Positions 1 to 8,937 of a stretch of DNA of 64,000 nucleotides are shown here, piece by piece; position 1 is the stretch's first letter; each line of letters opens with the position of its first letter. The stretch is from Fictibacillus macauensis ZFHKF-1. Lineage in GTDB: Bacteria > Bacillota > Bacilli > Bacillales > Fictibacillaceae. Location: contig NZ_AKKV01000027.1 of assembly GCF_000269865.1 (NCBI RefSeq), positions 1-64,000 on the forward strand, given 5' to 3'. A program made the translations under genes and the position numbers. Under the pieces are notes generated by a model. The model saw nothing but the letters and a program-made list of their open reading frames with translations. It ran no database searches and had not been told where the DNA came from.

Positions 1-16
1 ATTAGGCGGTGGTTGG

Positions 17-100
<84 letters not shown>

Positions 101-178
101 CTGAAAGGCCTTTTGCTAGTGAGTTACAAAGGATTTTTTTGAGTTTTCACGAATGTAACTGTGAACGGAGGGTACAGC

Positions 179-934
179 ATGACAAAAGTACACTATACAG
201 TAAAAAATGAAATAGCCTGGCTGACACTTAACAGACCGCAACAAAGAAATGCCGTAGATTTTGATGTTATTGCTTTATTAAAACACCACCTTATAAAAGC
301 GAAAGAAGATGATTCGGTAAAGATGTTGCTCATTACGGGAAGTGGTCAAGACGCTTTTTGCGCTGGTGGAGATGTAAAAGCCTTTCAAAACTTACAAACA
401 GCTCATGAAGCGTATGACATGCTCTCTAGAATGGGTGAGGTGCTACGGAGTCTCTTTTTCTTTCCTAAGCCAACAGTGGCCTTGTTAAATGGTACGGCAG
501 TTGGAGGAGGCTGTGAGTTAGCGGCAGCATGCGATTTTAGAGTGGCAACCGCAGATGCCAAAATAGGCTTTATTCAAGGGAACTTAGGAATAACAACAGG
601 TTGGGGTGGTGCGACCTACTTATTTGAGCGAATTACAAAAATAGAGGCGCTTGACTTGTTATTATCTGCTCAAAAAATAACAGCTGTTCAAGCCCATCAA
701 AAAGGATTTATTCAATATGTCATAAAAAGTGCTTCTGTGAATGAAGAAGTGAGCCGCTATTTACAACGATATCTTGCTTTACCAAAAGAAGTATTGATGA
801 CTTATAAACGAAATTACATAGATAGTTTAGATCAGCAAGCTATTAACAGCCGCGTGGAGCAGGAAATTCGGCGCTGCGCTACCCTTTGGGAAAGCGATGT
901 GCATCATCAGGCTGTAGCGAATTTCTTAACATAA
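179..934 (+). CDS. Crotonase (enoyl-CoA hydratase/isomerase) family protein
   Basis: This 251-residue protein has the crotonase fold signature: CAGGD at residues 61-65 and an oxyanion-hole glycine run with GGGCELA at 109-115. Glu113 matches the first catalytic glutamate of enoyl-CoA hydratases, but the position 20 residues later, normally the second glutamate, is Gln133, and a WGG motif follows at 142-144. It may therefore not be a standard hydratase; family members with such changes include acyl-CoA decarboxylases and thioesterase-like enzymes. Start: an in-frame GTG at 161 lies upstream, but GGAGGG at 167-172 is correctly spaced for ATG 179. The next gene is ylbO, and an acyl-CoA carboxylase operon lies 1.4 kb downstream. 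Family assignment is firm; the substrate is not known. Confidence 0.88.
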   Translation: MTKVHYTVKNEIAWLTLNRPQQRNAVDFDVIALLKHHLIKAKEDDSVKMLLITGSGQDAFCAGGDVKAFQNLQTAHEAYDMLSRMGEVLRSLFFFPKPTVALLNGTAVGGGCELAAACDFRVATADAKIGFIQGNLGITTGWGGATYLFERITKIEALDLLLSAQKITAVQAHQKGFIQYVIKSASVNEEVSRYLQRYLALPKEVLMTYKRNYIDSLDQQAINSRVEQEIRRCATLWESDVHHQAVANFLT

Positions 935-1054
935 AACCATCCTTTTGCGGTCTTTTTGAAATAGAAATGTCACAGGATTGATAGAACAAAGTCTATCTTA
1001 TCTAGCAATGGCATAACTATGTAAAAAAAGACATAAAAAATGGGAGGGATTGTT

Positions 1055-1630
1055 TTGACAGTTGTTCGTCAAGATGCTTGGAATCAAGAAGAAGATCAAC
1101 TACTTGCAAGCGTTGTCATTCGGCATATTAAAGAGGGAAGTACACAATTAGCAGCGTTTGAGGAAGTAGGAGAGAGGCTTTCGCGAACGTCGGCTGCTTG
1201 TGGGTTTCGCTGGAACTCTCTCATACGAAAGCAGCATGAGAGAGATATTGCCGAGGCAAAAAAGAAAAGGAAAGAGCGTACAAAGGCAAAGAGTGGTCGT
1301 GGAAATGCAGCGTTAACCGCACATAGTTATGTGGAAAAAGAAGCAGTGCCTGCTCTTTCCTCGCTTGATGAAGTGATTCTCTTTTTAAAAAATTATAAAC
1401 AAGCAGAAGAAATGCGAACAGCCTCTTCAGTGCAGAAAAAGCTTGAGGGACTTGCCCAACAAAACAAAGATTATGAAGAGCGTCTGCAAGCGCTACAGCA
1501 TGACTATACGATGATGTGTGAAGAGTATAAAGGCTTATTGGAAATTATTGAGCGAGCAAGGAGACTTGTAGATGGAGCTTCTAATCATCATGTCTCGTTT
1601 GCCATTGAGGGAATGAAACGAGAGAAATAA
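1055..1630 (+). CDS. ylbO: RsfA-family sporulation transcription factor YlbO
   Basis: A 191-residue protein with an N-terminal Myb/SANT-like helical region ([12 protein letters not shown], then a CGFRWNS motif) followed by a lysine-rich linker and a C-terminal coiled coil. This is the layout of RsfA/YlbO proteins, which modulate sporulation gene expression in the forespore or mother cell. The start is a TTG at 1055 with GGAGG at 1043-1047; the ATG at 1040 overlaps that ribosome site and would give an N terminus not typical of the family. It is followed directly by a strong bidirectional terminator shared with the convergent ylbP. Position next to ylbP matches B. subtilis. Confidence 0.87.
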   Translation: MTVVRQDAWNQEEDQLLASVVIRHIKEGSTQLAAFEEVGERLSRTSAACGFRWNSLIRKQHERDIAEAKKKRKERTKAKSGRGNAALTAHSYVEKEAVPALSSLDEVILFLKNYKQAEEMRTASSVQKKLEGLAQQNKDYEERLQALQHDYTMMCEEYKGLLEIIERARRLVDGASNHHVSFAIEGMKREK

Positions 1631-1671
1631 ATAAAAAGAGAAGGCACATTTGCTGCGCCTTCTCTTTTTAT
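1631..1671. terminator. Bidirectional terminator between ylbO and ylbP
   Basis: A perfect 15-bp stem (1631-1645 with 1657-1671) encloses an 11-nt loop. The A-rich and U-rich ends give a T tract in both directions, so it can serve both convergent genes. Confidence 0.9.
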
Positions 1672-2157
1672 TTATAGTGTTTGTTCTGAAACGCCGCTTG
1701 GATACCAAACGTATGGATTTTCTCCGCGATCGCGTTCTTCGTTATACGTAACTGCTTCGAAGTCCATTTTTTCCCAAAAACCACTTGATTGTTGACGACC
1801 GTTTGTTTTAATCGGTAAATTTAAGGACTGAGCAAATTGTACAAGCGTTTTGCCATAGCCTTTGCCTTGGAATTGTGGTAACACTTCTAATTTCCATAAC
1901 TCATAATAATCTTGAGATGGATTAAAATAGCGATCATACTGTGATTCTATACGATATAAACTCATGCGAGCCACGAGTTTGTCTCCAAAATAAATGCCGT
2001 AAAATGGTGATTCACTATCATTTTCAATGATGTTATCTTGTAAATCTTCAAGCATCGATAATTCTTGAATGCCATAGGCTTTGAATTGTTTGAATTCTTC
2101 GAGTGTTTTGTAGTTGATGACGAGTCGTTTAACGGTGTAGGTGTGTGTTGTGTTCAT
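1672..2157 (-). CDS. ylbP: GNAT-family N-acetyltransferase YlbP
   Basis: A 161-residue GNAT acetyltransferase. The acetyl-CoA binding motif A is visible as LEVLPQFQGKGYGKTLV (Q-x-x-G-x-G type) in the middle of the protein, followed by a typical C-terminal segment (GFWEKMDFEAV). Its length and neighbours (ylbO on one side) match B. subtilis YlbP, whose substrate is not established. The ATG is preceded on the - strand by an AGGGGGA ribosome site. It is convergent with ylbO and divergent from the acyl-CoA carboxylase operon. Confidence 0.88.
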   Translation of the reverse strand: MNTTHTYTVKRLVINYKTLEEFKQFKAYGIQELSMLEDLQDNIIENDSESPFYGIYFGDKLVARMSLYRIESQYDRYFNPSQDYYELWKLEVLPQFQGKGYGKTLVQFAQSLNLPIKTNGRQQSSGFWEKMDFEAVTYNEERDRGENPYVWYPSGVSEQTL

Positions 2158-2324
2158 CAGACTTCCCCCTCTGTAGCTCTGTTAATCTTCTTTCTTACTA
2201 GTATACCTTAAGATGGCGAAAAATTCTTTAAAAAAGAAATATTCATTTTGTTATCGATTTCAGAAGGAAAACGGGGTTTTTTGTCGAATATAACAACTTG
2301 AGACAGCGAAGGGAGGAAAGACAA

Positions 2325-3671
2325 GTGAAGAAAATATTAATTGCGAACCGCGGAGAAATTGCCAGCCGTATTATTAAAACATGCAAAGAAATGGGTATCC
2401 AGACCATTGCCGTTTATTCAGAAGCTGACAAAAACCTTCCTTACGTCCGCGAAGCGGATAAGGCTTACCATATAGGTGAACCGCCGGTTGCTAAATCGTA
2501 TTTAAATCAAGAACGTTTACTTGAAATTGCCCAAGAAGAAGCGGTGGATGCCGTTCATCCAGGGTATGGCTTTTTATCTGAGAACAGTGAGTTTGTAAAG
2601 AAAGTTGAAGCGTTAGGTATTACATTTATCGGGCCATCATGGGACGTGGTCGAAAAAATGGGGGATAAGGTAGAAGCCCGTAAAACGATGGACCAAGCAG
2701 GCGTACCCATTGTTCCAGGAACAATAGATCCGATTGCTGATGTAGACGAAGCAGCAACAATTGCTAGCAATATTGGTTATCCAGTTATGCTAAAGGCAAG
2801 TGCTGGTGGCGGTGGAATTGGCATGGTTCGCTGTGATGATGAGGCTACGTTACGAAAACAATTTGCCTCTAGTCAACAACGTGCGAAAATGTATTTTGGC
2901 AACGATACAATGTTTATTGAAAAATATATCAGTCCAGCTCGCCATATTGAAATTCAAGTATTTGGTGATCGCCATGGAAATGTGATTCATCTTTTTGAAC
3001 GCGATTGCTCAGTGCAACGTCGTCATCAAAAAGTAATTGAAGAATCACCGTCACCGTATTTAAGTGCAGAGCTTCGACAAAAAATGGGAGAAGCAGCCGT
3101 TACAGCTGCCAAATCTGTTCTTTATAGCAATGCAGGTACGGTTGAATTTATCGTTAGTGAAACAGGCGAATTTTATTTCCTAGAAATGAATACACGACTA
3201 CAAGTAGAACATCCGGTAACGGAAATGACGACTGGTCTTGATTTAGTGGCTTGGCAAATCGAAGTTGCTCGCGGAAAGGCGCTACCGCTCATGCAAGAAG
3301 AAGTGATGCAAAAAGGTCATAGCATGGAATTTCGTTTATATGCCGAAGATCCCGTGAAATTTTTGCCATCACCTGGTAAGATGGAGAAGTTGGTATTCCC
3401 AACAGGCGAAGGAATTCGTGTGGATAGCGGTTATGAAGAGGGCAATACGGTATCCCCTTTTTATGATCCAATGATTGCGAAGATTATTGTAAGCGATTCC
3501 AATAGAGAGCGCTGCTTACAGCGAGCGACTGCCTTTTTTGCTTCCTTTGAAGCAGAAGGTATAAAAACGAACGCTCCTTTGTTTGCGACCGTTTTGCAAG
3601 ACCAAGATTTTATAGAAGGAAATTATCATACCGGTTTTTTAAGTAAAGGTAGTACAGTAACGAAACAATAA
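2325..3671 (+). CDS. Acyl-CoA carboxylase, biotin carboxylase subunit
   Basis: A 448-residue biotin carboxylase that uses ATP and bicarbonate to carboxylate biotin. The N-terminal domain (KKILIANRGEIASRI), the ATP-grasp glycine loop (KASAGGGGIGM, 157-167), the active-site ERDCSVQRRHQK (225-236) and EMNTRLQVEHPVTE (287-300) are all present. The start chosen is GTG 2325, preceded by GGGAGG near 2311; an upstream in-frame TTG at 2298 has no good site. It heads a three-gene operon with a separate small biotin carrier and a fused carboxyltransferase, the arrangement of propionyl-, methylcrotonyl- or acetyl-CoA carboxylases (compare yngH-yngHB-yngE), not the housekeeping accB-accC pair. The acyl substrate is not determined. 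Confidence 0.9.
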   Translation: MKKILIANRGEIASRIIKTCKEMGIQTIAVYSEADKNLPYVREADKAYHIGEPPVAKSYLNQERLLEIAQEEAVDAVHPGYGFLSENSEFVKKVEALGITFIGPSWDVVEKMGDKVEARKTMDQAGVPIVPGTIDPIADVDEAATIASNIGYPVMLKASAGGGGIGMVRCDDEATLRKQFASSQQRAKMYFGNDTMFIEKYISPARHIEIQVFGDRHGNVIHLFERDCSVQRRHQKVIEESPSPYLSAELRQKMGEAAVTAAKSVLYSNAGTVEFIVSETGEFYFLEMNTRLQVEHPVTEMTTGLDLVAWQIEVARGKALPLMQEEVMQKGHSMEFRLYAEDPVKFLPSPGKMEKLVFPTGEGIRVDSGYEEGNTVSPFYDPMIAKIIVSDSNRERCLQRATAFFASFEAEGIKTNAPLFATVLQDQDFIEGNYHTGFLSKGSTVTKQ

Positions 3672-3694
3672 CTGATGTGTAGGAGTGGAACGAG

Positions 3695-3907
3695 ATGAAG
3701 CAAGTAACAGCATCGATGGCAGGAACAGTATGGAATATTGCAGTAGCTGTAGGAGATGAAGTAGCAGCAGGACAAACTGTCATCGTCCTTGAGTCGATGA
3801 AAATGGAAATTCCAATGGAAGCAGAAATGGCAGGATCAGTAGCTGAAATTAAAGTTGAAGCTGGTGACTTCGTTAATGAAGGAGACGTACTAGTCGTTTT
3901 AGCATAA
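3695..3907 (+). CDS. Biotin carboxyl carrier protein (small, standalone)
   Basis: A 70-residue biotinyl domain with the lysine-containing hairpin motif ESMKMEI; Lys36 is the predicted biotin attachment site. It has no N-terminal extension, unlike AccB, and resembles B. subtilis YngHB, a minimal biotin/lipoyl attachment protein. It lies 23 bp after the biotin carboxylase and 46 bp before the carboxyltransferase, so it is the natural swinging arm between the two. The ATG at 3695 has an AGGAG ribosome site about 10 bases upstream. Confidence 0.92.
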   Translation: MKQVTASMAGTVWNIAVAVGDEVAAGQTVIVLESMKMEIPMEAEMAGSVAEIKVEAGDFVNEGDVLVVLA

Positions 3908-3953
3908 TGCAGCGCCGAACGAGCGCTCACTCTAAAGGAAGATGGAGGTTAAC

Positions 3954-5507
3954 ATGGAATCGACAACAAAAACAGCGAATGCACAATCTAAATATGAAGA
4001 GGCCGTAGCGAAAATTAAAAGTGGCGGTGCAGCAAAATATCATGAAAAAAATGCAGCGCAACATAAGATGTTCGCTCGAGATCGTCTTTTACTATTATTT
4101 GATAAAGACAGTGTTACACAAGAAGATGGCTTATTTGCTAACGCGCAAGCTGGCGATTTACCTGCCGATGGTGTCATTACGGCCATTGGTAAAGTGAATG
4201 GACAAACAGTCTGTGCGATGGCGAATGATTCCACGGTAAAAGCTGGTTCATGGGGTGCGCGAACGGTAGAAAAAATCATACGCATTCAAGAAACGGCGCA
4301 ACGCTTAAAAGTGCCAATGATGTATTTAGTAGACTCTGCTGGCGCGCGTATTACCGACCAAATTGATATGTTTCCAAACCGTCGCGGCGCAGGAAGAATC
4401 TTTTATAATCAAGTGAAAATGTCAGGGATGGTTCCGCAAGTATGCTTATTATTTGGACCATCTGCTGCGGGTGGTGCCTACATCCCGGCTTTTTGTGATA
4501 TCGTCATTATGGTAGATCAAAATGCTTCGATGTATCTTGGCTCACCGCGGATGGCGGAAAAAGTAATTGGGGAAAAAGTAACGCTCGAAGAAATGGGCGG
4601 CGCGCGCATGCATTGTTCGGTTAGTGGCTGTGGCGATCTACTAGCAGCTGATGAACAAGAAGCGATTGCGCAAGCGCGTAAATACTTAACGTATTTTCCT
4701 GGAAACTATAAAGAAAAGCCAGCTATAACAGAAGCAAAGCTACCACTAGCAGGTCGTCCAATTGAAGCAATCGTTCCTGAAAATCAAAATGTACCATTTG
4801 ATATGTATGAGTTTATAGGCGCGCTTTGTGACGAAGATAGTTTCTTTGAAATTAAAAAACTATTTGCGGCAGAGTTGATTACAGGATTAGCACGCATAAA
4901 CGGCCGTCCGGTTGGTTTAATTGCGAACCAACCAAAAGTAAAAGGTGGCGTATTGTTCGTAGATTCAGCTGATAAAGCAGCTAAGTTTATTACATTATGT
5001 GATGCGTTTAATATTCCTGTCATCTTTTTAGCCGACGTTCCAGGCTTCATGATTGGAACAAAAGTAGAACGCGCGGGTATTATTCGTCATGGAGCTAAAC
5101 TGATTGCGGCCATGAGCGATGTAACAGTTCCAAAGCTTTCGGTCATCGTTCGAAAAGCGTATGGAGCTGGCTTATACGCAATGGCTGGTCCGGCATTTGA
5201 ACCGGATTGCTGTATTGCCTTGCCAACTGCTCAAATTGCAGTCATGGGTCCAGAAGCGGCTGTAAATGCAGTTTACTCTAATAAAATCAATGAAATTGCA
5301 GATCCTAAAGAGCGTGTCCAGTTTGTTCAACAAAAACATCAAGAATATAAAGAACATATTGATGTATATAAACTAGCATCAGAGCTTATTATTGATGATA
5401 TTGTGGAACCGCAAAACTTAAGACAAACATTGGAGCAACGACTTCATTTATTAGAAACGAAAGAAATGGTATTCAGTGAGCGCAAGCACCCTGTTTATCC
5501 TGTATAA
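3954..5507 (+). CDS. Acyl-CoA carboxylase, carboxyltransferase (beta) subunit
   Basis: A 517-residue carboxyltransferase with both halves of the crotonase-like fold in one chain, as in PccB, MccB and YngE. The two oxyanion-hole regions are visible: GPSAAGGAYIPAFCD in the N-terminal half and DVPGFMIGTKVERAGI in the C-terminal half, followed by KAYGAGLYAMAG. It transfers the carboxyl from carboxybiotin to an acyl-CoA. GGAGGT at 3944-3949 favours ATG 3954 over ATG 3942. It is last in its operon, ahead of a strong terminator. Propionyl-CoA or methylcrotonyl-CoA is the likeliest substrate by family, but the residues that set chain specificity cannot be assigned without an alignment. Confidence 0.9.
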   Translation: MESTTKTANAQSKYEEAVAKIKSGGAAKYHEKNAAQHKMFARDRLLLLFDKDSVTQEDGLFANAQAGDLPADGVITAIGKVNGQTVCAMANDSTVKAGSWGARTVEKIIRIQETAQRLKVPMMYLVDSAGARITDQIDMFPNRRGAGRIFYNQVKMSGMVPQVCLLFGPSAAGGAYIPAFCDIVIMVDQNASMYLGSPRMAEKVIGEKVTLEEMGGARMHCSVSGCGDLLAADEQEAIAQARKYLTYFPGNYKEKPAITEAKLPLAGRPIEAIVPENQNVPFDMYEFIGALCDEDSFFEIKKLFAAELITGLARINGRPVGLIANQPKVKGGVLFVDSADKAAKFITLCDAFNIPVIFLADVPGFMIGTKVERAGIIRHGAKLIAAMSDVTVPKLSVIVRKAYGAGLYAMAGPAFEPDCCIALPTAQIAVMGPEAAVNAVYSNKINEIADPKERVQFVQQKHQEYKEHIDVYKLASELIIDDIVEPQNLRQTLEQRLHLLETKEMVFSERKHPVYPV

Positions 5508-5514
5508 TACCTTG

Positions 5515-5557
5515 AGCACACGCTGTTACTAAAATGAGTAGCAGCGTGTGCTTCTTT
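5515..5557 (+). terminator. Terminator of the acyl-CoA carboxylase operon
   Basis: A 16-bp stem with one G-U pair (5515-5530 with 5537-5552), a 6-nt loop and a short T-rich tail. Confidence 0.85.
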
Positions 5558-5637
5558 TAGGTTTGGTGTACTATAAGAGTGAAGAGATAGGGTGTCTGTA
5601 AATCTAACTTTCTTTTATATGAATGAGGTGAGTGTGA

Positions 5638-6534
5638 ATGAAGGTTGCCGTTATTGGTGGAGGGGCAATTGGGCTGCTCATGGCATCAATGTTAACCGAA
5701 ATGGGAAGCAACGTAACGCTTTATACGAGAACAGAAGAACAAGCCAATGCAATTATGAAACGAGGTGTGAAGTGTCATTATTTTGGTAAAAATGAAAGAT
5801 ACTACCCCTTGCATGCCCGTAAATTTCCCGACTTAAAGGAAGAAGCCGATCTTGTTGTGATCTGTGTGAAGCAACATCAATTATCATCAGTCCTAGCCTT
5901 CTTAAAACAAAGTGCAATGGTGCGTCATGCCATACCTCTTTTTCTACAAAATGGCATGGGACATCTATCGAGCATTGAACAATTACCGCAGTCGGTTGTG
6001 ATGGCTGGTGTAGTGGAACACGGTGCGCTCCGGATCTCAGAAACAGACGTACAGCAAACTGGTAAAGGAGCACTGCGCCTTTTCTTTGTTAAAGGAAACA
6101 ACCAAGACGTACAACGGTATTTACAACATCCGATTTTAGACGCTGTGTTTTCGGAAAATGCTCGTCATACAATGGAAGAAAAATTACTAGCCAATGCTGT
6201 AATTAACCCGTTAACGGCCTTGTTTGAAGTGGAAAATGGTGCTTTACTACATAATGAATCTTTACGGACGTTAGCGCTTATGTTATTTGAAGAAGCAAGA
6301 AGTGTATTAAACAGAAGCGATCGTGAGAAAGATCTAGCCTACTTATGGAACATTTGTGAAGGGACGAAGCGCAATCGTTCTTCAATGCTCAAGGATATTG
6401 AAAATGGAACGCCTACAGAAATAGAAGCTATTAGTGGTTATCTTATTAAGCAAGCAGAAGCCCAAAATCTTCCTGTTCCTTATACTTCGTTTGTCTATCA
6501 CGCCATTAAAGCAAAAGAGCTAGTAATTCCGTAA
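5638..6534 (+). CDS. ylbQ: 2-dehydropantoate 2-reductase family protein
   Basis: A 298-residue protein of the ketopantoate reductase (ApbA/PanE) family, which reduces 2-dehydropantoate with NADPH on the way to pantothenate and CoA. An N-terminal Rossmann motif GGGAIGLLMA is seen at residues 7-16, LQNGMGH in the linker, and a C-terminal helical domain starting EEKLLANAVINPLTALF, where the conserved lysine and asparagine sit. Position before bshC matches B. subtilis ylbQ (panE). A GAGGTGA ribosome site precedes ATG 5638. Other 2-hydroxyacid-type substrates are possible in this family. Confidence 0.85.
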   Translation: MKVAVIGGGAIGLLMASMLTEMGSNVTLYTRTEEQANAIMKRGVKCHYFGKNERYYPLHARKFPDLKEEADLVVICVKQHQLSSVLAFLKQSAMVRHAIPLFLQNGMGHLSSIEQLPQSVVMAGVVEHGALRISETDVQQTGKGALRLFFVKGNNQDVQRYLQHPILDAVFSENARHTMEEKLLANAVINPLTALFEVENGALLHNESLRTLALMLFEEARSVLNRSDREKDLAYLWNICEGTKRNRSSMLKDIENGTPTEIEAISGYLIKQAEAQNLPVPYTSFVYHAIKAKELVIP

Positions 6535-6604
6535 AGATGTCATGGATTTTACTATTCGTACATAAGCGTATAGAGAGGCTTATTCAAGCCATAAAGCATT
6601 TCTT

Positions 6605-6634
6605 TTGGGATATAAAGGAGATATTTGCTATACT
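6605..6634 (+). promoter_or_regulatory. SigmaA-type promoter for bshC
   Basis: TTGGGA at 6605-6610, an 18-bp spacer, then an extended -10, TGC-TATACT, with the hexamer at 6629-6634. It lies about 40 bp upstream of the bshC start. Confidence 0.65.
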
Positions 6635-6673
6635 CAATGAGCAACTGTATACATAAAGAAAGGACGTACAAGT

Positions 6674-8308
6674 ATGAGGATAGATGAATTTCATCTTCAC
6701 GATAAAAATCGAATTGCGGCGAGCTATTATGCGGAGGATCAAAAGACAGCATCATTATATGATTATCCAACCTTTCATCATCAATCGTTAATGAAACGTG
6801 TTTCCCATTTAGCTACTCGCGAATTTCAGCGGGACGAGCTAGTGAACTATCTTAGCGATTATAATTTCCAATATGCTTGTTCAGCAAAAACGTTAGAAAA
6901 TATTCGTAAGCTTCGTGATCCAAAAAGTGTAGCTGTCATCGGAGGACAACAAGCGGGCTTGCTAACGGGACCACTGCTTACCATTCATAAATGCATTAGT
7001 ATTCTCCAATTTGCTAAGCTTCAAGAAGAGCGTCTTGGCATTCCGGTCGTTCCCGTTTTCTGGATGGCGGGTGAAGATCATGATTACGAAGAAATTAATC
7101 ATGTGTTTGTTGAAAGCAATCAGCAAACAAAAAAGCTAGCGTTGCCACAGCCAAGTCCTTATAAAACGTCCGCTACTCTAATGGAATGGAACGGGAAAAA
7201 AGCGGTAGATTGGCTTGAGACGGTATTTGCGAACTTTGGTGAAACAGCGTATACGAATGAACTGATGACGTCATTGAAAGAAAACCTGCTTCATGCTAAA
7301 CATGTAGTTTCATCATTTGCCCAATTGTTAACAGAATTGTTCGGTGAGTTTGGGCTCATTCTTGTTGACTCTGGAGAGCCAGGATTTAAACGATTACAAA
7401 AAACGATGACGAAAAGGCTAATTAGCGAAAATCAAAAGCTAGATACCGCGTTTAATCGAGGCTTGGATCGTCTTTCCCAATTAGGATTTGACCATCCAGT
7501 TGAGCAACAAGAAGGGAATGCGCATCTCTTTTTTTACCATGAGAAAGAGCGACTTCTATTATTCCGAAACGGAGAAGATCGCTTTGAAACGAAAGACGGA
7601 TCCATTTCCTTTACATCGGAAGAGCTACTAGCTTTAGCAGAGGAACGTCCTGAATGCTTTAGTAATAATGTCGTTTCTAGACCACTTATGCAGGACTTTA
7701 TGTTTCCGGTACTTGCCTTTGTTGCAGGTTCAGGAGAAATTGCCTATTGGTCAGCATTAAAAGATGTCTTTTCTATCTTTTCGTTTACGATGCCTCCGCT
7801 CGTTCCGCGTCTATCGATGACGATTGTCTCTCAAAAAAGTGAAAAATTATTACAAGATGTGCAGTTACCTCTTGAAGATGTCATTCAAAAAGGAACAGCG
7901 CAAGCTAAACAACGCTGGTATGAACAAAATAAGCCACATGACATACAAAGCATTGGTGAAGAAACAATACGTGCCATTCAAAGTGCTCATGCTCAATTAG
8001 CACAATTGGCTATTGAAATTGATCCATCATTAGAACAACTTTCAGAAATTAATGTGAATCGTATTACGAAAGAAGTTCATTATTTGCAAAAAAAGATGGA
8101 ACAAAAGATGAAAAAACAATATAAAGATCCACTTGCGCGTTATGATCAGTTAGCGCTAGCTCTTTATCCCAATAATCAGCTGCAAGAACGGGTATGGAAC
8201 GTTTTTTATTATATGAACACATACGGCCCAACATTTGTTAAAGATCTAGCCTCCCAAACCTATGCGTTTAATGGCCTGCATAAAGTAGTTTCTGTAACGA
8301 CCTCTTAA
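6674..8308 (+). CDS. bshC: Bacillithiol synthesis protein BshC
   Basis: A 544-residue BshC (YllA) protein, the putative cysteine-adding enzyme that completes bacillithiol from GlcN-malate. Seen are the N-terminal Rossmann-like segment IGGQQAGLLTGPLLTIHKCI, VPVFWMAGEDHDYEEINHVF, and a C-terminal coiled-coil half rich in Lys and Gln. The length matches the family (about 540). The start ATG 6674 has AAAGGA at 6658-6663. The gene is monocistronic here, between an extended -10 promoter and a terminator, next to mraZ as in B. subtilis. Confidence 0.93.
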   Translation: MRIDEFHLHDKNRIAASYYAEDQKTASLYDYPTFHHQSLMKRVSHLATREFQRDELVNYLSDYNFQYACSAKTLENIRKLRDPKSVAVIGGQQAGLLTGPLLTIHKCISILQFAKLQEERLGIPVVPVFWMAGEDHDYEEINHVFVESNQQTKKLALPQPSPYKTSATLMEWNGKKAVDWLETVFANFGETAYTNELMTSLKENLLHAKHVVSSFAQLLTELFGEFGLILVDSGEPGFKRLQKTMTKRLISENQKLDTAFNRGLDRLSQLGFDHPVEQQEGNAHLFFYHEKERLLLFRNGEDRFETKDGSISFTSEELLALAEERPECFSNNVVSRPLMQDFMFPVLAFVAGSGEIAYWSALKDVFSIFSFTMPPLVPRLSMTIVSQKSEKLLQDVQLPLEDVIQKGTAQAKQRWYEQNKPHDIQSIGEETIRAIQSAHAQLAQLAIEIDPSLEQLSEINVNRITKEVHYLQKKMEQKMKKQYKDPLARYDQLALALYPNNQLQERVWNVFYYMNTYGPTFVKDLASQTYAFNGLHKVVSVTTS

Positions 8309-8359
8309 CGAAAAAGCATAAACTTCATCGTTTTTTTCTTTAGACGATAAGGTGAAAAA

Positions 8360-8390
8360 AATCCTGCCCGACAGCAGGATTCTTTTTTTT
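8360..8390 (+). terminator. Terminator after bshC
   Basis: An 8-bp GC-rich stem (8360-8367 with 8374-8381), a 6-nt loop and a run of eight T. Confidence 0.9.
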
Positions 8391-8410
8391 GCTAGCGAAT
8401 AGTTTGTTAG

Positions 8411-8457
8411 TGGTGAAAAGTGGGGCGTTGTGGTAGAGTAAGGGTTGAAAGTGGGGG
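8411..8457 (+). promoter_or_regulatory. MraZ operator: direct TGG-type repeats at 10-bp spacing
   Basis: TGGTG (8411), TGGGG (8421), TGGTA (8431), AGGGT (8441) and TGGGG (8452) repeat at 10- to 11-bp intervals just before mraZ. MraZ of other bacteria binds upstream of its own gene at direct repeats of this kind (TGGGN or AAAGTGG boxes). Autoregulation is inferred from that. Confidence 0.7.
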
Positions 8458-8466
8458 GATGAGTCC

Positions 8467-8898
8467 ATGTTCATGGGTGAATATTATCATACCATCGATG
8501 AAAAAGGACGAATGATTGTCCCTGCCAAGTTTCGAGAAGAACTTGGGACAACCTTTATTCTTACAAGAGGGATGGATCAGTGCGTGTTTGGCTATCCCCT
8601 TGAAGAGTGGCAGATCATTGAGCAAAAGCTTAAACAATTGCCATTTACGAAAAAAGACGCTAGAGCCTTCACCCGTTTCTTCTTTTCCGGTGCTGCCGAA
8701 TGTCAGCTGGACAAACAGGGTAGAGTAAATGTAGCTTCGCAGTTAAGAGACTATGCAAAGTTAGAAAAAGATTGCGTAGTGATAGGGGTATCGAATAGAA
8801 TTGAAATTTGGAACAAGTCCATTTGGGAAGATTATTTCTCTCTATCAGAAGCATCATTTGGAGAAATTGCTGAAAGTTTAATGGATTTTGAGTTGTAA
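8467..8898 (+). CDS. mraZ: Transcriptional regulator MraZ
   Basis: A 143-residue protein made of two AbrB-like swapped-hairpin domains, each carrying the D-x-K-G-R motif: [14 protein letters not shown] near residue 11 and [14 protein letters not shown] near residue 83. MraZ forms ring-shaped oligomers and represses its own dcw-cluster promoter. It has the family length and opens the division and cell-wall cluster. The start ATG 8467 (MFMGEYYHT) has the purine run at 8453-8459 as ribosome site, which overlaps the last predicted MraZ box. Confidence 0.96.
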   Translation: MFMGEYYHTIDEKGRMIVPAKFREELGTTFILTRGMDQCVFGYPLEEWQIIEQKLKQLPFTKKDARAFTRFFFSGAAECQLDKQGRVNVASQLRDYAKLEKDCVVIGVSNRIEIWNKSIWEDYFSLSEASFGEIAESLMDFEL

Positions 8899-8937
8899 CA
8901 CGTACGAAAGAGACTTTACTCGAGAAAGGATTACACC

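Noticed and set aside
1011-1040. GCATAA plus ACATAAAA as a SigmaF promoter for ylbO
   Set aside because: The predicted transcription start would fall inside or after the ylbO ribosome site, so the message could not be translated normally.
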